Shown one piece after another: positions 1-8,465 of a stretch of DNA of 64,000 nucleotides (the stretch's first letter is position 1; every line of letters starts with the position of its first letter). This stretch comes from Cereibacter azotoformans. GTDB lineage: Bacteria; Pseudomonadota; Alphaproteobacteria; Rhodobacterales; Rhodobacteraceae. A program made the translations under genes and the position numbers. Under the pieces are notes generated by a model. The model was given only the letters and a program-made list of their open reading frames with translations, searched no databases and was not told where the DNA came from. Location of the stretch: assembly GCA_017599285.1 (NCBI GenBank), contig JAGFXX010000001.1:1488001-1552000 (forward strand). The letters are read 5' to 3'.

Positions 1-784
1 TGCGGTTCGCCTGGTCGAGGTCGCGGCGCTGGCCCACCTTGCGCGTCGTGGTGGGCAGGCCCGCGGGGGCGTTGGCCGCCTCGGGCGTCTCGGCCGCGGC
101 CTGCCCCCTGCCCCGCCCGAGCCGCAGCCAGAGCGGCACCGGCGCGAAGGGCATGTAGCCGCGCGGCTCGTGGCGCGCGATCTCGCGCGTGGCGGCCGGG
201 CCGCCGAGCGCCGCCCGGACCCGCGCCTCGACGGCCGACTCGATGCCGAAGGCGGCATGGGTGGTGCGCGAGGCCAGCACATGCGCGGCCAGCACCCCGT
301 GAACGGCGGCAAGGCCCGGCGCCAGGGCCCGCACCCGCGCGCTCGCCGCCTCCATCGCCGCGATCTGCGCAAGGTCCGCCGCCAGCGCGCCTTCGGCCTC
401 GGGCAGATCCACCTGCGCGGCCACCGCCGCGAGCCACAGATAGGCCGCGCGGTTGAGGTCGCACGAGGGGAAGGCGTCGATCCGGGCGGGCAGCCGCAGC
501 CGCTCGCCGTCGAAACTGGCCACCTGCTCGAGGATGCGCGTCTCGCCCACGACCGAGCCGAGGCTGCGGCGATGGCGGGCGGCGGTGTCGGGGCTGGGGC
601 CGATCTCGACGCCGGCCGCGCCGCCGAGCGCCCGGAAGAGGACGGCCACGCTCGGGCGCATCGCCTCGAGCGACACCGCCGCGCCGTCGTTGGCCGTCAC
701 CGCGGCAAAGCGGCTGGCGTAGTCGTGCCAGAGGTTGCCGACGGTCTCTTCCGGCTCCATCAGGTCGAGCAGGTGGAAGCTCAT
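1..784 (-). CDS. norD: NorD, nitric oxide reductase activation protein (partial, N-terminal 261 codons)
   Basis: This is the accessory protein needed to assemble or activate cytochrome c-dependent nitric oxide reductase; family members end in a von Willebrand A domain, which would lie beyond the window. The reading frame is open from an ATG at 784 to the left edge, with a mainly helical, Ala/Glu/Arg-rich N-terminus as usual for the family. The start sits 4 bases after the norQ stop in the order norC-norB-norQ-norD, so it is the last gene of the operon seen here. The assignment rests on operon position and overall character, because the diagnostic VWA domain is not visible. Confidence 0.88.
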   Translation of the reverse strand, partial: MSFHLLDLMEPEETVGNLWHDYASRFAAVTANDGAAVSLEAMRPSVAVLFRALGGAAGVEIGPSPDTAARHRRSLGSVVGETRILEQVASFDGERLRLPARIDAFPSCDLNRAAYLWLAAVAAQVDLPEAEGALAADLAQIAAMEAASARVRALAPGLAAVHGVLAAHVLASRTTHAAFGIESAVEARVRAALGGPAATREIARHEPRGYMPFAPVPLWLRLGRGRGQAAAETPEAANAPAGLPTTTRKVGQRRDLDQANR

Positions 785-788
785 GACA

Positions 789-1586
789 TCACCCGTAAAC
801 GGTCGCGATCAGGTCGCGCAGCGCCTGCGCGACATCGGGTTCGTCGGTCAGCGGCTCGATCACCGCCGCCTCGAGCGCCTGCTCGACCGTCATGCCCCCG
901 GCCATCAGCGAGGCCGCATAGACCAGAAGCCGGGTCGAGACCCCTTCCTCGAGATCCATCCCCGACAGGGCCCGGACATGGCCCGCAAGCCGGACCAGCG
1001 GCGCAACGCGGGCCTCGGACAGCCCGCTTTCGCGGGCCACCACGGCGGTTTCGGTGACGGGATCGGGGAAGGTGAAGCTGATCGACAGGAACCGCTGCCG
1101 GGTCGAGGGCTTCAGCCGCTTGAGGATGTTCTGGTAGCCGGGGTTGTAGGAGGCCACCAGCATGAAGCCCGGAGGCGCTATCAGCTCTTCGCCCGTCCGG
1201 TCGATCATCAGCGTGCGGCGGTTGTCGGTCAGCGGGTGAAGGACCACGGTCACATCCTTGCGCGCCTCCACCACCTCGTCGAGATAGCAGATTGCGCCTT
1301 CGCGGACGGCCCGGGTCAGGGGCCCATCGACCCATTCGGTCGCCCCCCCCTTCAGCAGGAAGCGCCCGATCAGATCCGCGGCCGACAGGTCGTCGTGGCA
1401 GGCGACGGTATGGAGCTTGCGCCCCATCCGTGCCGCCATGTGTTCCACGAACCGCGTCTTGCCGCAGCCGGTCGGCCCCTTCAGAAGAAGGGGAAGACCG
1501 TTGGCGCTGGCCGCCTCGAACAGCTCGCACTCGTTGCCGACGGGTTTGTAGAAGGGCACCGTGGCGTCGCGCAGGATCGCGTTCAT
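789..1586 (-). CDS. norQ: NorQ, MoxR-type AAA+ ATPase of nitric oxide reductase
   Basis: NorQ is a cytoplasmic MoxR-family ATPase of 265 residues that works with NorD to insert the non-heme iron into NorB. The Walker A motif GPTGCGKT is at about residues 37-44 and a Walker B CYLDEV lies near residue 100. A sensor-like SYNPGYQ follows at about residue 150. The ATG at 1586 overlaps the norB stop by four bases (ATGA), which indicates translational coupling and supports this start. It is similar to CbbQ and NirQ; the nor context selects NorQ. Confidence 0.95.
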   Translation of the reverse strand: MNAILRDATVPFYKPVGNECELFEAASANGLPLLLKGPTGCGKTRFVEHMAARMGRKLHTVACHDDLSAADLIGRFLLKGGATEWVDGPLTRAVREGAICYLDEVVEARKDVTVVLHPLTDNRRTLMIDRTGEELIAPPGFMLVASYNPGYQNILKRLKPSTRQRFLSISFTFPDPVTETAVVARESGLSEARVAPLVRLAGHVRALSGMDLEEGVSTRLLVYAASLMAGGMTVEQALEAAVIEPLTDEPDVAQALRDLIATVYG

Positions 1587-2923
1587 GCCGCTTCTCCCAC
1601 CGCATGGGCGGCCGGGGCCGTCTTGCGCACGGCGGCGAGGCTGTAGATGAAGAGCAGCGCGCCCAGCACCACCATCGCACCCGAGCCGAAGCGGATCATG
1701 TAGAACATGGCCAGCTGGTCCTGCACGTCCATGTAATAGTCGCCGATCACCCGCTGCATGTGGACCTGGACGGTGCCCGCGAAGGTCAGCGTGAAGGTCA
1801 TGAAGGCCATGCCGGTCGTCATCAGCCAGAACGAGGTCATGTTGAGCCACTGGTTGTAGGGGGCCCGGCCCAGCAGCATCGGCATGGCATAGGTGAACAT
1901 CGCCAGGTTCAGCGCGACATAGGCACCGTAGAAGGCGAGGTGCCCGTGGGCCGCGGTGATCTGCGTGCCGTGGGTGAAGTAGTTGACGCCGTGCAGCGTG
2001 TGCAGGAAGCCCCAGACGCCCGCGCCGAAGAAGGCCACCGTCGAGGCGCCGAGCGACCAGAGCAGGGCCGCCTTGTTCGGGTGGTTCCGGCGGCCCTTCC
2101 AGACCATGACGAAGGCAAAGGACATCATCGCGAAGAAGGGGATGACTTCCATCGTCGAGAAGATCGAGCCGATCCACTGCCAGTAGCCCGGCAGGCCGAT
2201 CCAGTAGAAGTGGTGCCCCGTCCCCAGGATGCCCGAGAAGAGCGCGGTGGCGACGATGACATAGAGCCACTTCTCGATCACTTCGCGGTCAACGCCGGTC
2301 AGCTTGAGCATCAGGTAGCCCAGGATCGCGGCCATCACCAGTTCCCAGGTGCCTTCGACCCAGAGGTGCACGATGTACCACCAGTACATCTTGTCGAGGC
2401 CGAGGTTGTCGGGGTTGATGAAGGCAAAGACCCACAGCAGGCACAGAAGCCACAGGCCCGCCAGGAGGATGTTGGTGATCGCGGTCTTGCGGCCCGCCAA
2501 GGCGGTCAGCGAGATGTTCACGAGGAAGATCACCGCCGCAACGAGGATGCCGAACTTGACCCAGAGCGGCTGTTCCAGGAACTCGCGCCCGCCGTGGATG
2601 CCGACCAGGTAGCTGACCACCGCGCCCAGCGTGCCGATGACAAGGATCGCCAGCTGCAGATAGGCGAGTTTCACCGAGAACAGCTCGCGCTCGGCCTCTT
2701 CGGGCACGAGGAAATAGGCCGCACCGAAGAAGCCCAGCAGCAGCCAGACGATCAGCGCGTTGGTGTGGATCATCCGCACCACGTTGAAGGGCAGGATTTC
2801 CGACAGGGTGTTCGGCGAGACATAGATCCAGCCGGCCAGAAGGCCGCCCAGCACCTGGATGGCGAAGAGCCCCATCGCCACGCTGAAATAGGCCAGCGCC
2901 ACCTTTTGCGATTGATATTTCAT
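1583..2923 (-). CDS. norB: NorB, nitric oxide reductase large (catalytic) subunit
   Basis: This 446-residue integral membrane subunit reduces two NO to N2O at a heme b3/FeB centre. Length and about 12 hydrophobic segments match cNorB. Conserved ligand regions are visible: RMIHTN with His53 (heme ligand), HLWVEGTWE with the FeB histidine and the glutamates typical of NOR rather than oxidases, GTGHHFYW, and the last-helix region around GHLAFYGAY. There is no N-terminal quinol-oxidising extension, so it is the cytochrome c-dependent type, consistent with norC next to it. It follows norC by 13 bases. Confidence 0.97.
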   Translation of the reverse strand: MKYQSQKVALAYFSVAMGLFAIQVLGGLLAGWIYVSPNTLSEILPFNVVRMIHTNALIVWLLLGFFGAAYFLVPEEAERELFSVKLAYLQLAILVIGTLGAVVSYLVGIHGGREFLEQPLWVKFGILVAAVIFLVNISLTALAGRKTAITNILLAGLWLLCLLWVFAFINPDNLGLDKMYWWYIVHLWVEGTWELVMAAILGYLMLKLTGVDREVIEKWLYVIVATALFSGILGTGHHFYWIGLPGYWQWIGSIFSTMEVIPFFAMMSFAFVMVWKGRRNHPNKAALLWSLGASTVAFFGAGVWGFLHTLHGVNYFTHGTQITAAHGHLAFYGAYVALNLAMFTYAMPMLLGRAPYNQWLNMTSFWLMTTGMAFMTFTLTFAGTVQVHMQRVIGDYYMDVQDQLAMFYMIRFGSGAMVVLGALLFIYSLAAVRKTAPAAHAVGEAA

Positions 2924-2936
2924 GATGCGGTCCCCC

Positions 2937-3380
2937 TCAGCCGGCGTCGTTCGGCGGCCAGGATTGCGTGTTCATCTGATCGGCCCAGCGCAGGAACTCG
3001 GACAGGCCGCGCTTTTCCTCGTCGGTCAGCTCGAAGTGCGGCATCTGCCGGCGCCCCTCGACGCCCGAGGGCTGCGCATCCATCCAGCCGCCCAGCATCT
3101 CGGCCGCGGCGTCGGGATCATCGAGCACGCCCCAGCGGGTCATCACGTTGCCGACCTCGGGGGCGAAATAGGCGCCCTCGCCGTGCAGCGTGTGGCAGTT
3201 GATGCAGCTGTTTCGTTCCCAGACATGCTTGCCGAGGATGACCTCGTCGGTCAGCGCGGGCGTGGTGGAAACCACATAGTTGTGGCTCTGGACCGTCAGG
3301 CCCACGAACACGGCTATGAAGAAGAGCGATCCCCCATAGAACACGTTGCGGGCCCGCGATTTCGTGAGGATTTCCGACAT
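2937..3380 (-). CDS. norC: NorC, cytochrome c subunit of nitric oxide reductase
   Basis: NorC is a 147-residue membrane-anchored cytochrome c that passes electrons to NorB. One transmembrane anchor (about residues 14-32) is followed by a periplasmic domain with a single heme motif CINCH at residues 59-63. A downstream RRQMPHF supplies the likely Met ligand. The frame is open to 3464, but the ATG at 3380 gives the family N-terminus (MSEILTKS) and keeps the NnrR box at 3443-3456 outside the gene, so I chose it. First gene of norCBQD. Confidence 0.96.
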   Translation of the reverse strand: MSEILTKSRARNVFYGGSLFFIAVFVGLTVQSHNYVVSTTPALTDEVILGKHVWERNSCINCHTLHGEGAYFAPEVGNVMTRWGVLDDPDAAAEMLGGWMDAQPSGVEGRRQMPHFELTDEEKRGLSEFLRWADQMNTQSWPPNDAG

Positions 3381-3442
3381 GGGAGGGTCCTGGCGAATGG
3401 TTTCGGGTGGACCTCCTCTAGCCCCGGCCGGCGCCGGAGAGG

Positions 3443-3456
3443 TTGCGGGATCACAA
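3443..3456. promoter_or_regulatory. NnrR-type operator between norC and the CPGC protein gene
   Basis: The sequence TTGCG-GGAT-CACAA matches the TTGCG-N4-CACAA site described for NnrR control of nirK and nor in R. sphaeroides. It lies 63 bases upstream of the norC start and 74 bases upstream of the divergent gene at 3530. It has the same consensus halves as the box at 4475-4488. The match is seen directly; control by NnrR is inferred from the known site and the adjacent nnrR gene. Confidence 0.85.
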
Positions 3457-3529
3457 AGAAGCATGAGATTGACCGGCGTTATCTGGATCCGACATCGGTC
3501 GGGCCTTTCCCGGCCGGGCGGAGGCCCAG

Positions 3530-3736
3530 ATGCGACCCGATCTCGACGACCCAGACCTGCCGCTCTCGCGGCTCTTCGACCGCTGGCCGGCCACGGCCGC
3601 GGTCTTCCTCACGCGGCGGATGCTCTGCCCCGGCTGTCCCATCGCGCCCTTCCACACGGTCGTGGAAGCCTGCGCCGAATACGGGCTGGACGAGGACGAG
3701 TTCCGTCGCGCCCTGCGTCTTCTGGCCGGGATCTGA
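3530..3736 (+). CDS. DUF1858-type redox-disulfide protein (CPGC)
   Basis: A 68-residue protein of the DUF1858 / hybrid-cluster-protein-associated redox disulfide family, also found as the N-terminal domain of ScdA/RIC iron-sulfur repair proteins. Cys33-Pro-Gly-Cys36 forms the expected CxxC, and the helical tail ending in FRRALRLLAGI is typical. A GGAGG Shine-Dalgarno at 3520-3524 fixes the start at 3530. It is transcribed divergently from norC across the NnrR box and converges on nnrR. A role in protecting or repairing nitrosylated metal centres is plausible from context but not shown. Confidence 0.85.
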   Translation: MRPDLDDPDLPLSRLFDRWPATAAVFLTRRMLCPGCPIAPFHTVVEACAEYGLDEDEFRRALRLLAGI

Positions 3737-3757
3737 GAACGCCGCGCCCCGGCCGCC

Positions 3758-4459
3758 TCAGACCTGCCCGGCGGGCCCGCTCAGCACCACCAGCCGGTGC
3801 GGGGCGGTGACGACGATGCGCCGGCGCGTGCTCTCGACGATCCCCTCGCGCTCCCAGGCCGAGAGAAGCCGCGAGACCGTGTGAAGCGTCGTGCCCGTCA
3901 TCTCCGAGATGTTCTGCCGCGTGATCGGGAACGAGATCTCGATTCCGGTCGCGACCTTCCGCCCGGACTGGTTGACCATGCGCAGGAGGCAGGCCGCGAC
4001 CCGCTGCTCGACCTGCTGCGTCGCAAGCTCGGTGATCCGGTTCTGCATTTCCCCCAGCCGCGCGCCGAGCGTCCGGTAGCTCTCGGTCGCAAAGCCCGGA
4101 TAGGACGCGACGAAATCCCCCCAGAGCCGCACGGGCCAGGAGAGCGTGACGCACTCGGCCGCGGCCACCGCCGTCGCCGGATAGGTGTCGCGCGCCAGCG
4201 CCGGAGCGATCCCGAACAGCTGCCCCGGTCCGATATGCAGCGCGATGATCTGCTCGCCGGTGGGGGTGGTGCGCACCACGCGGATCGTGCCGTCGAGCAG
4301 CAGGTAGAACCGGTCCGCCGCCATCCCCTCGCCAAAGACCGTGCTGCCCTCGTCGTAGCGGCGCGGCGTGGCCTGATCCAGAATGGTGCGGATCTGCGGA
4401 CGCTCGAGCAGCGAGAAGGGCGGCAGCCTGGTCAGAAGGGTTTCGTCGAGTTTGTTCAC
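3758..4459 (-). CDS. nnrR: NnrR, Crp/Fnr-family nitric oxide-responsive regulator
   Basis: A 233-residue Crp/Fnr-family activator with an N-terminal cyclic-nucleotide-binding-like beta-roll (about residues 20-120) and a C-terminal winged helix containing TRQNISEMTGTTLHTVSR as the recognition region. No FNR-type cysteine cluster is seen in the N-terminus, as expected for NnrR/DNR proteins. The start is a GTG at 4459, giving MNKLDETLL; an in-frame ATG further upstream would overlap the operator at 4475-4488. Its location between norCBQD and nnrS matches the R. sphaeroides arrangement. Confidence 0.9.
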   Translation of the reverse strand: MNKLDETLLTRLPPFSLLERPQIRTILDQATPRRYDEGSTVFGEGMAADRFYLLLDGTIRVVRTTPTGEQIIALHIGPGQLFGIAPALARDTYPATAVAAAECVTLSWPVRLWGDFVASYPGFATESYRTLGARLGEMQNRITELATQQVEQRVAACLLRMVNQSGRKVATGIEISFPITRQNISEMTGTTLHTVSRLLSAWEREGIVESTRRRIVVTAPHRLVVLSGPAGQV

Positions 4460-4474
4460 GGATCCGTTCCGAAT

Positions 4475-4488
4475 TTGCGGCAGCACAA
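4475..4488. promoter_or_regulatory. NnrR-type operator between nnrR and nnrS
   Basis: TTGCG-GCAG-CACAA is a second perfect TTGCG-N4-CACAA site, 16 bases upstream of the nnrR GTG and 180 bases upstream of nnrS. It could autoregulate nnrR, activate nnrS, or both. The sequence identity with the box at 3443-3456 is direct; function is inferred. Confidence 0.8.
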
Positions 4489-4667
4489 TGAGCGTCTGCC
4501 GGTCCTGAGGCAAGAGAGTGAGCGACGGGAACAGATCAGGCACCGGCCCACAGCAGAGCCTGACCGTCGTACCTGCAAGCAACCGGCCACCCGCGTCCCG
4601 GAACGGCCGGCACCTCGGAGGGCGGCGGCACCAGCCGCCGTCCTCTCTTTGCACGAGGAGGCGGCCA

Positions 4668-5861
4668 ATGGCCAGCGACAGACCCAGAACCTACACCGGA
4701 CCCGCGCTGCTCAGCTACGGGTTCCGACCCTTCTTCCTCCTCTCGGCCCTCTTCGCCGCCGGCGCCGTCCCGGTCTGGCTGGCGGTGTGGAGCGGACGGA
4801 TCGGGCTCGCCGGCCCCTTCTCTCCGATCGACTGGCACATCCACGAGATGCTGTTCGGCTATACGTCGGCCGTGATCGCCGGGTTCCTCTTCACGGCGAT
4901 TCCGAACTGGACGGGCCGGATGCCGCGCCGGGGCCTGCCGCTGGCCGCCCTCGCCGCCCTCTGGATCGCGGGCCGCTTCGCCGTCGCCGGCGCCTTCGGC
5001 ACCGATCCGCTTCTCGTGCTTGTCATCGATGCGGGCTTCCTGCTCGCCGTCACCCTGATGGCCGTGATCGAGATCGCGGCGGGGAAGAACTGGAAGAACC
5101 TCATGGTGGTCGGGCCCGTGGGCCTCTATCTGGCCGCCAATGTCCTCTTCCACCTCGAGGCGATGCAGCAGGGCGAAAGCGACATCGGCCGCCGCCTCGG
5201 CTTTGCCACCGTGACCTTCCTCATCATGCTGATCGGCGGGCGCATCATCCCGAGCTTCACCCGCAACTGGCTGGCCAAGGGCGGCCCCGGCCCCCTGCCC
5301 GTCCCCTTCGGCCGGTTCGACGGCGCGAGCCTCCTTGTCGCGGTCGGCGCTCTTCTGTGCTGGACGCTGGCGCCCGACGCGATCCTGACGGCGGCCCTCC
5401 TCGCCCTGGCCGCCGCGCTCCACGTCGTCCGCCTCGTGCGGTGGCGGGGCCACCTCGTCTGGCGCTCTCCGCTCCTTCTCATGCTCCATGTCGCCTATGG
5501 CTTCCTGCCCCTCGGCCTGGCCGCCACGGCGGCGGCCGCGGTGGGCTGGGCTTCGGCCCCGGCCGGGCTGCATCTCCTCGGGATCGGCGCCATCGGGGGC
5601 ATGACGCTGGCGGTGATGATGCGCGCCTCGCTCGGCCACACCGGCCGCCCGCTCGAGGCCGGACGGGCCCTCTCCGCCGGCTTTGCCTGCATCGTGGCCG
5701 CGGCCGCCGCCCGGACGGTTCTTGCCGCGACCGACATCGGCGGGATCGACGGCTACAGCCTTGCCGCGGCCTTCTGGACCATGGGCTTCGCGATCTATGT
5801 CGGCCGGATCGGTCCCTGCCTGCTGCGGCCCTCGCTCGGCCGGACACCTTCGAAAGGATAG
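4668..5861 (+). CDS. nnrS: NnrS, heme- and copper-binding membrane protein
   Basis: A polytopic inner-membrane protein of 397 residues with about 12 hydrophobic segments. NnrS proteins were found as NnrR-dependent proteins containing heme and copper and are thought to ease nitrosative stress. The N-terminal pattern (YGFRPFFLLSALFA, then DWHIHEMLFGY with histidines, then FLFTAIPNWTGR) is the family signature. I place the start at the ATG at 4668 behind a GAGGAGG Shine-Dalgarno; the frame is open upstream, but that part would lie across the operator region. Divergent from nnrR with an NnrR box between. Confidence 0.93.
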   Translation: MASDRPRTYTGPALLSYGFRPFFLLSALFAAGAVPVWLAVWSGRIGLAGPFSPIDWHIHEMLFGYTSAVIAGFLFTAIPNWTGRMPRRGLPLAALAALWIAGRFAVAGAFGTDPLLVLVIDAGFLLAVTLMAVIEIAAGKNWKNLMVVGPVGLYLAANVLFHLEAMQQGESDIGRRLGFATVTFLIMLIGGRIIPSFTRNWLAKGGPGPLPVPFGRFDGASLLVAVGALLCWTLAPDAILTAALLALAAALHVVRLVRWRGHLVWRSPLLLMLHVAYGFLPLGLAATAAAAVGWASAPAGLHLLGIGAIGGMTLAVMMRASLGHTGRPLEAGRALSAGFACIVAAAAARTVLAATDIGGIDGYSLAAAFWTMGFAIYVGRIGPCLLRPSLGRTPSKG

Positions 5862-5892
5862 TCTCATCCGTATAGGGTAATTCGCCGAAGGG

Positions 5893-5921
5893 TTGACAAC
5901 CTGTCCGGAGGAGAGATTAGT
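5893..5921 (+). promoter_or_regulatory. Candidate sigma-70-like promoter for the GAF-GGDEF gene
   Basis: TTGACA at 5893-5898, a 17-base spacer and ATTAGT at 5916-5921 form a reasonable housekeeping promoter 76 bases before the gene at 5997. The -35 is perfect and the -10 matches at three of six positions. No mapping data are available. Confidence 0.4.
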
Positions 5922-5996
5922 TCTCACATCGGTCCGCGCCCATCCGGGTGCAACGCATATTCGCCGGGTTGGCCGCATCAGGAGCTTATCAAAGGC

Positions 5997-7001
5997 ATGT
6001 CCCTTACGGACAAAGAAGCAGCACGGCTGGCTGCCCTCCAGCGCTACGAGATTCTCGATACGGAACCCGAGGTCGAGTTCGACCTGATGATCGGACTTCT
6101 CAGATCGATCTATGCAGTGCCGATGGCGGCCATGACGCTGATCGACGATCAGCGTCTCTGGCTCAAGTCGCACTCGGGCGCGACCGAGGTGGACATCCCG
6201 CGGTGCCATGCCTTCTGCGACCAGACGATCCGCGACAACAAGGTGGTGCAGATCGTCGATACGCTCAGCGACCCGCGCTTTCGCGACAATCCCTATGTGG
6301 TGGGCGCTCCCCACGTCCGCAGCTATCTCGGGGCGCCGCTGACCACGCCCGACGGCCACAACATCGGCACGATCTGCATCGCGGACACGATCCCGAGGGA
6401 TTACACGGCGGTGGATCGCGAGGTGCTGGCCGACCTTGCGCGGCTTGCGGTGATCCAGCTGGAACTCCGCCTGCAGGCGACCGAGGATCAGCAGACGACC
6501 GCCGCGACCCGCCGCGCCTTCCTGTCCGTGCTGCGTCGCGCGATGGACCGGGCACGGCGGAACGGCCCGCCCTCGGCTGTCGTCACCTTTGACCTTGATC
6601 ACCTGAAGCTGATCAACGACACGCACGGCCATGCCTTTGGCGACGTCGTGCTCTCGACGGTCGCGCGCACCATCCGCGGCATGATCCGCCGCGGCGACCA
6701 GTTCGGTCGGCTGAGCGGCGAGGAATTCGGCATCTATCTCGAGAATGCGACACCCGAGGCGGCCGTGCAGGTGACCGAGCGTCTGAGGCAGGCGGTCGAG
6801 GACACGCGCTTTCCCGGCCATCCCGAGGTGCGCGTGACCGCAAGCTTCGGCATCGCGCCCTGGTCGCCGGCCTACACCAGCGCCGAGGCCTGGGTCGCGG
6901 CCGCCGATGTCTCCGTCAAGGCCGCCAAGGCCGCAGGCCGCAACCGGAGCGAGATGACGCCCGACAAGCGCGACAGGGCCGTGCCGGGACTTCTCCACTG
7001 A
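5997..7001 (+). CDS. GAF-GGDEF diguanylate cyclase
   Basis: A soluble 334-residue protein with a GAF sensor (about residues 20-155) and a GGDEF domain (about 175-320). The signature is Ser240-Gly-Glu-Glu-Phe, a variant of GGEEF, with the metal-binding FDLDHLK just after residue 197. An allosteric inhibition site RxxD (Arg231, Asp234) sits five residues before the signature. The enzyme should condense two GTP to c-di-GMP if the Ser is tolerated. It converges on the cellulose operon, whose BcsA is c-di-GMP activated, so a regulatory link is likely but inferred. Confidence 0.88.
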   Translation: MSLTDKEAARLAALQRYEILDTEPEVEFDLMIGLLRSIYAVPMAAMTLIDDQRLWLKSHSGATEVDIPRCHAFCDQTIRDNKVVQIVDTLSDPRFRDNPYVVGAPHVRSYLGAPLTTPDGHNIGTICIADTIPRDYTAVDREVLADLARLAVIQLELRLQATEDQQTTAATRRAFLSVLRRAMDRARRNGPPSAVVTFDLDHLKLINDTHGHAFGDVVLSTVARTIRGMIRRGDQFGRLSGEEFGIYLENATPEAAVQVTERLRQAVEDTRFPGHPEVRVTASFGIAPWSPAYTSAEAWVAAADVSVKAAKAAGRNRSEMTPDKRDRAVPGLLH

Positions 7002-7046
7002 CCTCAGGCGCAGGCCGCGTGCGGTAGGCAGCCTGCCCCTTCGGCC

Positions 7047-8465
7047 CTACCGGCTCGCGTTGAGGCCCGCCCGCGTCTCGGGCGTGGCAAGCTGGCTGTT
7101 CAACTCCGTGAAAATCCTTTTCGCCTCCGTGCGCTTGCCGATGTTGAGCCAGGCGTAGCCCCGCAGGATCGCGAGATCGCGGCGCAGGCCGCCGGTCAGC
7201 TCCTCGTAGGCGTCGAAGAAGGCGATGGCACGGCGATACTCCTTGAGCCGATAGGAACGCACGCCGCGCTGGTCGAGGATGATCGCCTCGACCTCGCGCC
7301 GCTGCTGATCGGTCAGGTCGGTCGCGGCGGCGAGGCGTGCGGCCTCTTCGGTCATCTGCAGGGCAAGGAAGGCCAACGCCTTCCCGAACCGCGCATCACG
7401 GGCGACCTGCGCCCCCAGACGCCCCGAGGCGGCCGGTTCGAAGGCCGCCAGCGCCTCCAGCGGCCGTTCGAGATTGTAGACGCACCATGCGCGCTCATAG
7501 AGCATCTCGGCCGAGGTCGCTCCGGTGGTCAGGCTCGTGCACCTGCGCCAGTCGCCCTGCTGGGCGGCGGCCCGGACCGCGGAAAGACCCGCCCCGCCGC
7601 CGCGCGCAACGGTCGCGACAGCCGCGCCGCGGGGCTGGCCCGCCTGGGGCAGCCCGGCCGCGGACCCCGCCCTTCGGCCTGGCGCAGTGGTCGCCGTGGC
7701 AGATGCAGCGCCCGCCGCAGGTGGAGTGCCAGCAGGATCCGTCTGGCCCCGCCCGGCCCGGAGCCGATTTTCGAGGACACGGAGCGCCGGCCCCGAGTTC
7801 GGTAGCTGGCTGTTCGCCAGCCGGAACAGCTCCGCCAACTCCGCGTCGCTGGCGACCGTTTCGGCCTTTTCCAGCGTCGCCGTGATCTCGGCCGGCCCCG
7901 AGCAGGAGCCGATCACTCCCCGGTAGCTCTGCACCGCCGCCGAGGTCTGGCCGGCCGCCGCCTGAAGCTCGGCCAGACGCCAGACATTGTTCACCCGGTC
8001 GCAGCGCAGGATCGCGGGCATGCGCCGGGCGATCTCGACCGCCGCAGCCGCATTGCCCGCGTCGGCCGCGGCGTCGAAGGCCACCTGCGCCTCGGCCGTC
8101 TCGAGCAGGCGCACCATCTCGGCCGGCGGCGTCCAGCCGGGAAAGCTGCGCGAGGTCTCGTCCATCGATCGGCGGGCCTCGGTCAACTCGCCCGCGGCAA
8201 TCTGGCGATAGATCCGGTCGATCTCGGACGCAGGGGATCGTTGCGCGCCCAGCGTCGAGAGATCCGAAGGCACGGCCCAATCGGGAAACTGGGCCCGCAG
8301 CCGGCGCAACTCCGCCTCTGCCGCACGTGTATCACCGCTCGAGACATAGTAGTTCAGCGCCTCGAGATCCTGCGGCGTCGGCGCCGCAGCCTGCGCGAAG
8401 GCAGCCCCTCCCGCAACAACGAGGACCAGCGTCAGGCGGCGCAGGGAGATCAGATCGGAGCGCAT
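7047..8465 (-). CDS. Periplasmic TPR-type protein of the cellulose operon
   Basis: A 472-residue exported protein: signal peptide of about 24 residues ending AFAQA, then Ala/Leu/Arg-rich helical repeats of TPR character to the C-terminus (for example YERAWCVYNLERPLEALAAFE and YRLKEYRRAIAFFDAYEEL). It is the last gene of the bcs operon and overlaps bcsZ by 16 bases. It resembles the periplasmic scaffold half of BcsC, but no C-terminal beta-barrel is present (BcsC is usually over 1000 residues). A role as periplasmic adaptor in cellulose export is inferred from position. Confidence 0.7.
   Translation of the reverse strand: MRSDLISLRRLTLVLVVAGGAAFAQAAAPTPQDLEALNYYVSSGDTRAAEAELRRLRAQFPDWAVPSDLSTLGAQRSPASEIDRIYRQIAAGELTEARRSMDETSRSFPGWTPPAEMVRLLETAEAQVAFDAAADAGNAAAAVEIARRMPAILRCDRVNNVWRLAELQAAAGQTSAAVQSYRGVIGSCSGPAEITATLEKAETVASDAELAELFRLANSQLPNSGPALRVLENRLRAGRGQTDPAGTPPAAGAASATATTAPGRRAGSAAGLPQAGQPRGAAVATVARGGGAGLSAVRAAAQQGDWRRCTSLTTGATSAEMLYERAWCVYNLERPLEALAAFEPAASGRLGAQVARDARFGKALAFLALQMTEEAARLAAATDLTDQQRREVEAIILDQRGVRSYRLKEYRRAIAFFDAYEELTGGLRRDLAILRGYAWLNIGKRTEAKRIFTELNSQLATPETRAGLNASR

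Noticed and set aside
4536..6998. Open frame of over 800 codons on the minus strand across nnrS and the cyclase gene
   Set aside because: It is antisense to two convincing genes, with low-complexity Gly/Arg/Asp composition.
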